A DNA stretch of 38,675 nucleotides, from contig CAJBME010000341.1 of NCBI GenBank assembly GCA_903954065.1, positions 1 through 38,675 of the forward strand. The letters run 5' to 3'. A model generated the notes under the pieces. That model did no database searches. It had not been told where the DNA came from and worked only from the letters and a program-made list of their open reading frames with translations. The position numbers were made by a program, and so were the translations under genes. This stretch comes from an uncultured bacterium (GTDB lineage Bacteria; Verrucomicrobiota; Verrucomicrobiia; Verrucomicrobiales; V1-33). Positions 24,687 to 32,480 of this stretch are shown here, piece by piece (position 1 is the stretch's first letter; each line of letters begins with the position of its first letter).

Positions 24687-26246
24687 ATGAATTCCTCTGT
24701 CGTTCGTTTTCTCTGGTCCTTCACGCTGGTACCGGCCGTGGTCGCCTCCGCTCCCGCCACTATTCTTCCATTCGAGATCTTGCCGCTCACCCCGTCAAAA
24801 TCAACGATGCCCCAGGACTACGGGGATGCCGCTTCCGCCGTGTCCATGCCGTCAACCGCCGCCGGACGAGAAAATGCGTACCTGGAAGGCAACGGCTGGA
24901 CCCCGCAAATCGCCGTAAGCTACACCACTGAACGCCCCGGGGAATTTCCACAATACGTGCAAAGCCCTGTCTGGCCGGGGGTCTGCGCCCTCTGGTCCGA
25001 ATCATTTCGCACCGGTCGGCCCATTGGCGAAAATGTGGCCGGTGCCATGCCGACGGGTTTCGCCTACTACGTCACCTTCGCTCCCTCTCCCGGCGCCAAC
25101 CGGGGAGTGATCCTCAATTCTTTCGTGCTGGACGACTTAAACGGGTATTTCGACTCCGTGCCCCACGTTGTGAATTGGAGCGTTCGCCAAGGCTCGGCTC
25201 AGGGCCCAGTCCTGGCTTCCGGCACGGCGAACGTCGCCAATGGTGAGAATGTCACCGTGCAAACGGGTTTGGCCGGTACCGAGCCCGGCTCCGAGCCGCG
25301 GGTCCTCGTGCTCCAGCGCATGAGCGGTATCGAAGACGATCTGGCTCTGGATGATTTGGACTTCGATGAAATGGGTTTTGTCACGACTTCTTATAATACC
25401 GGCAGTCTGGGTGCCTCTGCCGATGGATTAAATGCCACTGGAGTCGTTCTTAATCAACAAGGAGCGATTGCCGACGGCGCGGACTTTTCCAGCTATTATG
25501 CAGCCCAGCAGAATACGGCCATCCCGTTCCTTCCAGAAGTAAACCCGCCATCTGACGCCGCTTTTACGATTGAATTCTGGGCGCGGCCCGAGGCTTCCGA
25601 TAATGACGACGCCCCCGTCTTTAATCGTGTCTCCGAAGGGGATCGTTCGGGTTGGGTCTTTTTTCAGCGAGATCAAGCGACGGGCTGGAACTTGCGAATG
25701 TACGACGGTGCCGGCAGTGACGTCGGTTGGGATCTGACCGGTGGCCGCTACACGTTCAATAAATGGTCCCATGTCGTGGCCGTGTGGAATGGGAGTCAGG
25801 CCAGATTATACGTCGACGGCGCCGTCGCCGACACTACCAATGCCGCTGGTAGGTCAGGGAATTATAATGCCAGTACCAGCGCCATTTTTTCCGTCGGGTC
25901 TTATGATAACGGCGGTAGTCCCATCAACGGTCGCGTCGATGAAGTCGCTTTCTACCCGTCAGTCCTCACCGGTGCCCAAATTCTCGCCCACTTTCGCGCC
26001 GCCACCGGCCCGGCCGCCGGTTCCTACGCGTCGCTGGTCAAAGGCGATGGCGCATTGATCTACCTGCAGCAAAATCCGCCCCAAATCAGCATCGCCACTA
26101 TCGACCAAAACCCCACGCTCACGTTCACCGGGGTGCTCTCACAGTCGCCCGATCTCGTCTCATGGTCGGTGCTCCCCGTCACCAGTCCGTTCACCGTACC
26201 CTCCGTCGAACGACCCGGGAAAATCTTCTTCCGCGCCGGCCGCTAG
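24687..26246 (+). CDS. Secreted LamG-domain protein of unknown role
   Basis: The 519-residue product starts with a signal peptide (FLWSFTLVPAVVASAPA). After an N-terminal region of about 190 residues that I do not recognise, a concanavalin/LamG-type domain covers roughly residues 280-435: AAFTIEFWARPE, FNKWSHVVAVWNGSQARLYV and NGRVDEVAFYPSVLTGAQIL are the classic strand motifs. The end (LSQSPDLVSWSVLPVTSPF, then KIFFRAG) resembles a C-terminal beta segment seen in many Verrucomicrobiota secreted proteins. Such proteins often bind carbohydrate. The start is ATG 24687; the gene is divergent from the DUF1501 gene and runs into the repeat-bearing gap. Confidence 0.82.
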   Translation: MNSSVVRFLWSFTLVPAVVASAPATILPFEILPLTPSKSTMPQDYGDAASAVSMPSTAAGRENAYLEGNGWTPQIAVSYTTERPGEFPQYVQSPVWPGVCALWSESFRTGRPIGENVAGAMPTGFAYYVTFAPSPGANRGVILNSFVLDDLNGYFDSVPHVVNWSVRQGSAQGPVLASGTANVANGENVTVQTGLAGTEPGSEPRVLVLQRMSGIEDDLALDDLDFDEMGFVTTSYNTGSLGASADGLNATGVVLNQQGAIADGADFSSYYAAQQNTAIPFLPEVNPPSDAAFTIEFWARPEASDNDDAPVFNRVSEGDRSGWVFFQRDQATGWNLRMYDGAGSDVGWDLTGGRYTFNKWSHVVAVWNGSQARLYVDGAVADTTNAAGRSGNYNASTSAIFSVGSYDNGGSPINGRVDEVAFYPSVLTGAQILAHFRAATGPAAGSYASLVKGDGALIYLQQNPPQISIATIDQNPTLTFTGVLSQSPDLVSWSVLPVTSPFTVPSVERPGKIFFRAGR

Positions 26247-26367
26247 AAATTTCAAGGTCATCAGGCGCCCGCTTCCGAATCGGAAAGGCATCATCGCTGC
26301 TAGTCGCAGGGAGCGCCATGTGATATGTTTATTCTGATTGTGGTAATTATCACGGGATTGACGCTTT

Positions 26368-26388
26368 AAAAGTGTCTGACCCTTTTTT
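26368..26388 (+). repeat. GTGTCTGACCC quasi-palindrome, copy 1
   Basis: Four A, the 11-bp core GTGTCTGACCC at 26372-26382 and six T form an imperfect palindrome (AAAAG-x-GTC-x-GAC-x-CTTTT). It is followed by CACT, giving 25 bases identical to copy 2. As RNA it can form a short hairpin ending in U, so it may also act as a terminator. Confidence 0.85.
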
Positions 26389-26408
26389 CACTCAATAAAA
26401 GGACAGCG

Positions 26409-26429
26409 AAAAGTGTCTGACCCTTTTTT
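26409..26429 (+). repeat. GTGTCTGACCC quasi-palindrome, copy 2
   Basis: Same orientation as copy 1, with the core at 26413-26423, 41 bp downstream core to core. Flanking A and T runs and the trailing CACT are identical over 25 bases, indicating recent duplication or a conserved element. Confidence 0.85.
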
Positions 26430-26548
26430 CACTGGGGCGAGGAGATACCCGCCGGTTGTCCGGCAAAATTTAAAACTGCCCCCCGCTACAACCATAGCTT
26501 TCAGCCGCGATCAGGGCCGAGGGGAGGGAAGGGAAAAGGCCGCCCAGT

Positions 26549-27127
26549 TTACCCGTGCGCCATCGGAACGTCCACCAGCGGCCGTAAGGTCAATTCTGTG
26601 TGATCCACCCGAGGGAGGATCCCCTGACCGAGCTCACCGCCAATCAAGGAGGTAAACGTCTGGCCCAGATCAATCAAAAATGCCGGCAGCGCAATCGTCT
26701 CGCCGTTAATGTGCAGCCGCGGTATAAACGTGCGGCCGTAAACCCACGCTTCTAAACTAATAAATAGCTCAGCGCCAGGATCTTGCGGGGCACTGTACAC
26801 ATATCCAACCACTCCGGAATCACCCAGTAGATCCTCTACCATTCCCGTCTCCGGATCAATGCTCACGCCAAGACCAGGACCCGTCACCCGATCATTTAAC
26901 GAATCCAAGGTCAGTAACCCAATAAAAATCTTCTGCCCATACTCCGTCGTGCGCCCATCCACCCGCAACTTGAGCTGGGAGGCCGATGTCGGAAGCCGGC
27001 ACGAATGAAGCCGCTGTGCCGCGAAAATTTCGCCGTTGCGCGAAAACAGCCGCGTGTGCGTGCTGGTCCGTGAATGATTCTGCCATCGAGCTTCCGCCAA
27101 TGTGCGGGCCACTTTAAGCGTTTGCAT
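26549..27127 (-). CDS. Orphan protein of unknown function
   Basis: I do not recognise this 192-residue protein. From about residue 50 it reads as a plausible globular beta-rich domain (LKLRVDGRTTEYGQKIFIGL, GVSIDPETGMVEDLLGDSG, LFISLEAWVYGRTFIPRLHI, LIDLGQTFTSLIGGELGQGI), acidic and without Cys-rich or metal motifs. The first 50 residues look less ordered and carry no signal peptide, so a later start is possible. It lies between an AT-rich upstream block and the GTGTCTGACCC elements, and its neighbours are surface proteins. Those signs suggest an acquired cargo gene, but this is inference only. Confidence 0.6.
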   Translation of the reverse strand: MQTLKVARTLAEARWQNHSRTSTHTRLFSRNGEIFAAQRLHSCRLPTSASQLKLRVDGRTTEYGQKIFIGLLTLDSLNDRVTGPGLGVSIDPETGMVEDLLGDSGVVGYVYSAPQDPGAELFISLEAWVYGRTFIPRLHINGETIALPAFLIDLGQTFTSLIGGELGQGILPRVDHTELTLRPLVDVPMAHG

Positions 27128-27442
27128 GTGCGAAAAAATAAGGGTGTCAAAAAAAACGTCGCCACGAACGAATGAGAGGGGAAAACTTCGACGTCTGGAT
27201 TTTAGATTAGCGGATGTTTATAATAAATCAAATACTTTTTATAATTTTCACACTTTATGGGAATCTTTAGGGAATAGTCGCTTTTTGAACGTGTCTGCAG
27301 CCGCTGCAAATGCACTTCGCACGCCTGCCGCGATCTCCGCTTTTCGGTGCATTCTGCTCCGCGGTCGCGTCAGCAGGCCTCATGGTTCTTTTGTGATCAT
27401 CTTTCGGCAATGATCATCCCGGTGGTGATTATCTCTTTGGGA
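27128..27442. other. AT-rich intergenic block upstream of the orphan gene
   Basis: This 315-bp gap lies between the end of the lamin-tail/CotH gene and the start of the orphan gene, both on the minus strand. Its left part (about 27140-27290) is strikingly A/T-rich compared with the rest of the window and contains TTTATAATAAAT, with a perfect TATAAT at 27219-27224 on the plus strand. The right part holds a cluster of GATCATC heptamers. It should contain the orphan gene's promoter, but I could not fix a -35/-10 pair on the minus strand. Confidence 0.5.
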
Positions 27443-27447
27443 TCATC
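27395..27447. repeat. Cluster of four GATCATC-like heptamers
   Basis: GATCATC at 27395, 27412 and 27441, and GATTATC at 27427, all in the same orientation, recur every 14-17 bp just beyond and overlapping the stop codon of the lamin-tail/CotH gene. Spacing is irregular, so this is a site cluster rather than a strict tandem repeat. Confidence 0.5.
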
Positions 27448-30400
27448 CTTGTGGTTCTCCGGTGGTGGCGGTGACTCGTGTGCGCCAGTGCTGTCTAGTT
27501 CCGGGTGGACTTTCCGGGGGCAGCCGGAAGACAATTTTTTCCCGCGAGCCGACTGTTTCGCGTGCGACCACTGTCATGGTGGGGGCGGGGGTCCATGTCA
27601 GAAGATCTCGACTGTTTTCGAGGTGTACGGTCAGATGGGTCCGCCCGGTGGCGGCCCAGATCCAAATTTCCCGCCCCTCGGTCGTTTCGTGCAGGGAGGG
27701 CAGTCCTGTCACGTCGGGGCTATCCGGATCGGAGCCGGTGGCATATTCAATCAGGCTGTTCAGGCCGTCGTGGTCGCGGTCGTCATCGTCTGATGGGATG
27801 GCGTGGATTTGTTTCCAGTCAGGGTAGGATGGATCATTGCCCGCGTCCGGAGTGCTGGCGGGGTAGGTGCTGGCGCGCCAGTGCAGTCCCTCGGCGGCCC
27901 AGTCGTCGGTGGCGGCCGCTTTTTCGGGAGAGATCAGCATGAGGCTGTGGCCGGTGCCGCTGGCTTGTGGCGGCCACGGCAGGGTGGGGCGGTATGTCAC
28001 CGAGCGGATGACCGCGCCCCCGGGTTGGATCAGGGTCAGCCGCTCTCCGGCGGCCGCAAGACCGCTGCCGTTGCGGAAATCTGATTTTTTTACTTTTTGG
28101 CGCTCGCCCGGAAAAAGGATCGTTTCAGGGGCAAAGGTGAAATCCAGACCTCGTGCGAATGAGCATCCTCCTAAATCGATCCGCTCCTTACTCACATTCA
28201 TGACTTCCACGAATTCGTCGCCAGCCGGTCCAGCGCCCTCGGCCGGGCTGTAATGGATCTGGCTGATGATCAAATTATCGGGACCGGCTGGCAACAGGAT
28301 ACCTGTATGAAAACGCGCTTCATTCAGGGCGGACCACTCCGCATCGGCCGTGCGGCGCGCCCGCACGCGGATGTGCACCGGACCGGTCACGATGAAGGAG
28401 GCCGGGGGCGGATCCGTGATCAGTATCGCCGACGGATGGAGTCCGCCTCCAGAGAGACGGGGGTCGTTGCCATCAAGGGTGGCATACATTTCCGTGCCCG
28501 GAGTGGTCGTGGTCACGGTCAGTTGCGTTCCCGAGGCCACCGCTCCACCGTGCTTCGCAAATTCCGGTGCTTCGACCGGGTACCACCCGCGCGCCCGGAT
28601 TTGATTCAGGACCGCGGTGGGGCGCGATGGAATAAATGAATCGCGGATTCGTTTTATTTCCGTCATCCATTCGCCGTCCCGGTCCCACGGCATCCTAGTC
28701 GCGGCCGCCGGCTGCCAGCGCGCCGTTTCTGCCACCAGCGGCAATCGCAATTCGTTCACCCGGTGATCGAGGATCGATTGCGCCCGCTCCGGCTCCAGCA
28801 CCCCGCCGTGAAAAAATGCCTTGTAGACGCGGTCGCGAAACAAGATCCGAAACTCCGCATGGTCCATCAGCGTCACATCATTGGTCGCCGTGGTCACCAT
28901 CAGTCCGTCCGGCGGCATTACGCCCGGACGTGGCGTGTTCACATAATACGGAGCCGTGGGAATCGTCAGGTTGGCATTGGCATCATTCCAGATCACATCG
29001 TTGTCGTACGAAAAAAAATTCCAGCCGCCCCGGTCCGGCAGCTTCGGCCCAGCCGCCATCCAGTTCTGGTTTGGATTCCAGTCCCACGCATTTCCCGCCC
29101 AAAAGTTGAGAATCATGAAATCAGCGAATTGCGGCAGGTCGATCCAGCGCGCCGCTTCTCCATAACCGGCGACCATCGCTGTGCGCAGTTTCCGCCACGT
29201 CGCTTGCCAGGTGGCTGATCCATTTTCCGAGGTATTCGCTCCGTTGGTGAAGTCGTACTCGTCGCTGCTGCCGCCCCGATAGCTTGCCATGAAGTCGTCG
29301 CTGGGGTACTCACGCCAGTGGTAAAGCCCGTGATAGCGACCGTTCATCCATAACTGCACATACCGGCAATGAGGCGCCGCATGGCCCATGTTGAGATGCA
29401 GGTCGTCCATCACCGGCGTGCGCAAATACATCGCATCCCCCTTGAATCCACTCATCGGCGGGTTCGCCGGCTCTCCCATCCAGAAAAAGCTGTCATGGGA
29501 TCCGCCGCGTAGCGCGATGCGGTCAAAGCGCTGCGCCGGAGCATGGTCGCGGGCGTACGGATGATCGCGGAAAATGTCGTGGTCGAGCGTCGAGGCGCCA
29601 TATTGCGACCGGAAATACAGCCGGAAATTGTTCTTGGGTGAACCGATGCTGTGTCCGCCCACCGCCTGAATGCCGCAATCAATCTGAAATTCTGGTTCCG
29701 TCCCTGACGGGTGAAAGAATTCCACCGAAGCCGGCGTTTCCGTGGGTCCGGGAATACTCGGGATCAGGTTGATGGAAACTGCGGGCAATGACGCGAGTGA
29801 TTCGCCCAGCAATGGTCCATACGTCGCATGGTTTTTGATGGCCGTCGTTTGCGTGCTGCTGTTGGTGTTGGTCTGGCTCACCAGTCCGTCGGTGGCCGGT
29901 CCCGCCAGGCCATTGAGGAAAAAATACGAATGGGTTGCTACTCGCTGCAGCGCAGCGTCAGGATGAAATGCCGCCGCCCGGAGTCGACGAGTGCCGCGCG
30001 TCGTGCCCGCCGTGTCCGGCTGCAGCTTGATCGGACTTTCATAAATCAGGCCTGTCGTCGCTGTCGGCCGCGTCCCGTTCGTGGTGTAACGAATGACCGA
30101 ACCCGCCACCGATGCGGTCATCGAGACCTCCGGTGCTTCCGTGTAAAACCCGCGCCCTCGGCTGAAGGTCACTTCGTTCAACCCATGCTTGAAGACCGCG
30201 CCGTTAGCCGCCTTCGGCGTCGGCGTCAGATACCCCTGGGTCAGGCCGTCCGCCCCCCACCCATAGGCCAGATTGCTGAATTGCTCGCGCGGAGCAAAGG
30301 AATCCGCCACCACTCCGTCCGGTCGTACCAACGCCAGAAAATCACCCCCGCCCCCATCAATCCGGAAATTCGTGTGCACATTCCCCGTCGTCGGCCTCCG

Positions 30401-30718
30401 GTCTTTTCCGGAAGCAAAAACAACGAGGAATTCGCCCGGTGCCAGCACTCGGGATGGGAAAATCCATCGCGCCAGATCGGTCGAATCATCAGTCAGACGC
30501 CAGCCCGCCAGATCCACCGCCCCTAACGATCGGTTGTGCAGCTCAATCCAGTCTTCCCTCACCCCAGCCTCATCACGCAGTCCCGCGTCATTGCTGGCTA
30601 CAAATTCATTGATCCGTACTTCCTGCGCTCCCGCACCCCTCACCCCCGCCGCTAGCCACCCCACCACACCCAGCCCGATGAAAGAAAATCTCCAACCTCG
30701 TGATGATAACCCAGTCAT
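27443..30718 (-). CDS. Large secreted lamin-tail / CotH-kinase surface protein
   Basis: The 1091-residue product begins with a signal peptide ending AAGVRGAGAQ. A lamin-tail domain follows at about 35-125 (VRINEFVASNDAG, EDWIELHNRS, GWRLTDDSTDLARW). Next come a chitobiase-like beta domain with RYTTNGTRPTATTG, a CotH kinase-type domain at about 330-700 (WMNGRYHGLYHWREYPSDDF), a second chitobiase-like segment (EMYATLDGNDPRLSGGG) and a second lamin-tail domain (LIISQIHYSPAEGAGPAGDE). The C-terminus has the calcium-type stretch DRDHDGLNSLIEYATGSDP and a final beta segment. Bacterial CotH kinases phosphorylate coat or surface proteins; activity here is untested. ATG 30718 is preferred over TTG 30733. 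It is probably cell-surface or secreted. Confidence 0.9.
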   Translation of the reverse strand: MTGLSSRGWRFSFIGLGVVGWLAAGVRGAGAQEVRINEFVASNDAGLRDEAGVREDWIELHNRSLGAVDLAGWRLTDDSTDLARWIFPSRVLAPGEFLVVFASGKDRRPTTGNVHTNFRIDGGGGDFLALVRPDGVVADSFAPREQFSNLAYGWGADGLTQGYLTPTPKAANGAVFKHGLNEVTFSRGRGFYTEAPEVSMTASVAGSVIRYTTNGTRPTATTGLIYESPIKLQPDTAGTTRGTRRLRAAAFHPDAALQRVATHSYFFLNGLAGPATDGLVSQTNTNSSTQTTAIKNHATYGPLLGESLASLPAVSINLIPSIPGPTETPASVEFFHPSGTEPEFQIDCGIQAVGGHSIGSPKNNFRLYFRSQYGASTLDHDIFRDHPYARDHAPAQRFDRIALRGGSHDSFFWMGEPANPPMSGFKGDAMYLRTPVMDDLHLNMGHAAPHCRYVQLWMNGRYHGLYHWREYPSDDFMASYRGGSSDEYDFTNGANTSENGSATWQATWRKLRTAMVAGYGEAARWIDLPQFADFMILNFWAGNAWDWNPNQNWMAAGPKLPDRGGWNFFSYDNDVIWNDANANLTIPTAPYYVNTPRPGVMPPDGLMVTTATNDVTLMDHAEFRILFRDRVYKAFFHGGVLEPERAQSILDHRVNELRLPLVAETARWQPAAATRMPWDRDGEWMTEIKRIRDSFIPSRPTAVLNQIRARGWYPVEAPEFAKHGGAVASGTQLTVTTTTPGTEMYATLDGNDPRLSGGGLHPSAILITDPPPASFIVTGPVHIRVRARRTADAEWSALNEARFHTGILLPAGPDNLIISQIHYSPAEGAGPAGDEFVEVMNVSKERIDLGGCSFARGLDFTFAPETILFPGERQKVKKSDFRNGSGLAAAGERLTLIQPGGAVIRSVTYRPTLPWPPQASGTGHSLMLISPEKAAATDDWAAEGLHWRASTYPASTPDAGNDPSYPDWKQIHAIPSDDDDRDHDGLNSLIEYATGSDPDSPDVTGLPSLHETTEGREIWIWAATGRTHLTVHLENSRDLLTWTPAPTMTVVARETVGSREKIVFRLPPESPPGTRQHWRTRVTATTGEPQG

Positions 30719-30820
30719 CACCCCAAAAACCAAGTTCGTCAGCGAATGTCAACTAAAACCACCACCCGATCCAATGCCCGCCTCGCCCCCTGTCAGATCC
30801 TTTCCCCGTCCTTGTCGCCG

Positions 30821-30871
30821 GCCATTAGCTCAGCCATGAGCCCCGCCATGAGGTTGCCGTTAGCTCAGCCA
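30821..30871. repeat. Direct repeat GCC(A/G)TTAGCTCAGCCA
   Basis: Two 16-bp copies (30821-30836, 30856-30871) differ at one base and lie 35 bp apart. The second overlaps the stop codon of the DUF4112 gene, so the first looks like a duplicated gene end downstream of it. Confidence 0.7.
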
Positions 30872-31450
30872 ATTCGAGATCAATCGGAAAACCGTCACCC
30901 AGACGGCAATGCTGGCCGCAAACAATAACCCGCATAAAACGGCCACCGTGATGAGCAGGATTTTCGTCTGCGGACTGGATGGCCCCGGTGGCTCCCCAGC
31001 GAGATGTCTCTGCAACAGCTGGTTATTCCGGGAGTTCGATCGAAACCAAATCGATGCCGCCGGCCCCAGCACAGGGATTAAATTGAGCAGCGCGTTGCCG
31101 ACCATGTTGCCGGCCATGCGTACCAAAGTCCGGGCCGGGGCTCGATGCCGTACCGCCATCAGCAAAATAGCGGCGCCGGCCGTGGTCGAGGCCGCATCGC
31201 CCAGTCCAGGTATGAGCGCCAGTAGGGGATCCAGACCAATGCGGATTTTCGTCCCAGGAATAAACAGTAAATCATCCAGCCATTTCGCAATAAAATGCGA
31301 CAGCAGTCCGCGCAGATCAGCGACCTGTGGGCGTGCACCTTGAGCTGAGGTTGATGCCGGTGCCGAGGTCGAAGCTGCCGTCCGATACGGTCGGCTGGAA
31401 GCCCCGGGCGGGATGATCTCATCTGGATCAATGGCTGGCTGGTCAGACAT
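30860..31450 (-). CDS. DUF4112 membrane protein
   Basis: The 196-residue product has an N-terminal Pro/Ser/Ala-rich disordered stretch (about 1-55) and then the DUF4112 core: KWLDDLLFIPGTKIRIGLDP, LLALIPGLGDAASTTAGAAI, and NLIPVLGPAASIWFRSNSRN. Two to three membrane segments end the protein (LLITVAVLCGLLFAASIAVW). DUF4112 proteins are small inner-membrane proteins of unknown function. ATG 31450 is chosen; a longer frame to 31519 would overlap the OsmC gene. It probably lies in one transcription unit with osmC-like, 47 bp upstream. Confidence 0.88.
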   Translation of the reverse strand: MSDQPAIDPDEIIPPGASSRPYRTAASTSAPASTSAQGARPQVADLRGLLSHFIAKWLDDLLFIPGTKIRIGLDPLLALIPGLGDAASTTAGAAILLMAVRHRAPARTLVRMAGNMVGNALLNLIPVLGPAASIWFRSNSRNNQLLQRHLAGEPPGPSSPQTKILLITVAVLCGLLFAASIAVWVTVFRLISNWLS

Positions 31451-31497
31451 CAGCGGAAGTCGGAGGGGATCCTGAAACGCAAAAATGCTTTGGCCGC

Positions 31498-31917
31498 CTA
31501 CGCCGATACTCCCGTCCAATCGAAGGAAATCTCTTTCTCTACTTCAGGATGAAGGCTTTGATGGACCGGGCAGGCGTGCGCCGCGGCCTCGAGAATCGCG
31601 CGATCCGCGTGGTCTGCGCCGAGCGGAATGGTCAAACGAGTCACTATTCTGGCTATGCGGCGAGGGCCTTCGGTCGTCATGTGCTTTTCTACGGCGGCCG
31701 TCACTGCCGGTAGTTCATACCCTTTGCGCCGGGCGACAATCGCCATCGTCGTCACAATACAGGTCCCCAAGGCCGTGGCGACCAGATCCGTCGGCGAAAA
31801 AGCCGCGCCCAGTCCCAAATTATCGCGCGGAGCGTCTGTCGGCAGCTGGGCGCCACTTGGACCATGCGTGGCCGTGCAATGAAGAGAACCTTCATATTGA
31901 AGGGAGATCGAAACCAT
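31498..31917 (-). CDS. OsmC/Ohr-family peroxiredoxin-like protein
   Basis: OsmC-type proteins reduce organic hydroperoxides through two cysteines. The 139-residue product starts VSISLQYEGSLHCTATHGPS and contains the family core FSPTDLVATALGTCIVTTMA with the first redox Cys, and HACPVHQSLHPEVE with the second. Length and motifs match the YhfA/OsmC group rather than Ohr, though the exact branch is uncertain. ATG 31917 is used; the upstream frame to 32163 overlaps queF on the other strand and is not homologous. The gene is divergent from queF. Confidence 0.92.
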   Translation of the reverse strand: MVSISLQYEGSLHCTATHGPSGAQLPTDAPRDNLGLGAAFSPTDLVATALGTCIVTTMAIVARRKGYELPAVTAAVEKHMTTEGPRRIARIVTRLTIPLGADHADRAILEAAAHACPVHQSLHPEVEKEISFDWTGVSA

Positions 31918-32047
31918 AAAGTGTAGTCTGCAGCAAAATCGCGAAAAATGAAGGGCCAAGACAAGAAAAACACCCCCGTTCGCCCCTCTTTCATTTACCC
32001 GCTTTCCTGTGCTCGCAGTCCGTCTAAACCCGCCTACACTCCACCTT

Positions 32048-32467
32048 ATGTCAGATCGCTCGCAAGAAACCATCACTCTGCTGGGGCGCTCGGAGAGCCG
32101 GCTCCCCGCCTCTCCGGACGCAGCCACCCTGGAAACGTTCACCAATCGCAATCCCCAGCGCAATTATACGATCAGCCTGGATTACCCGGAATTCAGCTCC
32201 CTGTGCCCCGTCACCGGCCAGCCGGACTCCGCCCGCTTGCACATTTCGTATGTGCCTGATCAGCGGTGCGTCGAAACCAAATCCATGAAGTTTTACCTCG
32301 CCAGCTTCCGGAATACCCCGTCCTTCAACGAAGATATCGTCAATCGCATCCTCGATGATCTGGTGGCCGCCACCGCCCCGCGCCGGGCTTCGGTGCGTGG
32401 CGAATTCTCCCCGCGCGGCGGCATTCGGCTCACTGCCGAGGCGCACTTCCCCGACGTGGCCCTCTAA
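32048..32467 (+). CDS. queF: NADPH-dependent preQ0 reductase QueF (short type)
   Basis: QueF reduces the nitrile of 7-cyano-7-deazaguanine (preQ0) to the amine preQ1, using two NADPH. At 139 residues it is the unimodular YkvM type. The nucleophile is Cys53 in SSLCPVTGQPD, with Asp60 as the proton donor; VETKSMKFYLASFRN follows and includes the substrate-binding Glu and the KSxK-type region. ATG 32048 gives the family length. It is the first gene of queF-queC-queE-queD, with queC following after 13 bp. I looked for a preQ1 riboswitch between 31918 and 32047 and saw none. Confidence 0.96.
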   Translation: MSDRSQETITLLGRSESRLPASPDAATLETFTNRNPQRNYTISLDYPEFSSLCPVTGQPDSARLHISYVPDQRCVETKSMKFYLASFRNTPSFNEDIVNRILDDLVAATAPRRASVRGEFSPRGGIRLTAEAHFPDVAL

Positions 32468-32480
32468 GCCAGTGGCCCCT

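Larger units (their letters stand above)
26247..26548. other. Convergent intergenic region carrying two GTGTCTGACCC elements
   Basis: This 302-bp stretch lies between the LamG gene (plus) and the orphan gene (minus). It contains a short hairpin (TTCCG 26273-26277 with CGGAA 26281-26285), a near-palindrome GTGGTAATTATCAC at 26340-26353, and two copies of the element described separately. No coding frame is convincing. Confidence 0.6.

Noticed and set aside
27102..27413. 103-residue plus-strand frame in the AT-rich gap
   Set aside because: It overlaps the start of the orphan gene on the other strand and reads as Ser/Arg-rich noise with no start signal.
31918..32047. preQ1 riboswitch upstream of queF
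   Set aside because: I looked for the aptamer's stem and A-rich tail and saw no match; a covariance search could still find a divergent class.
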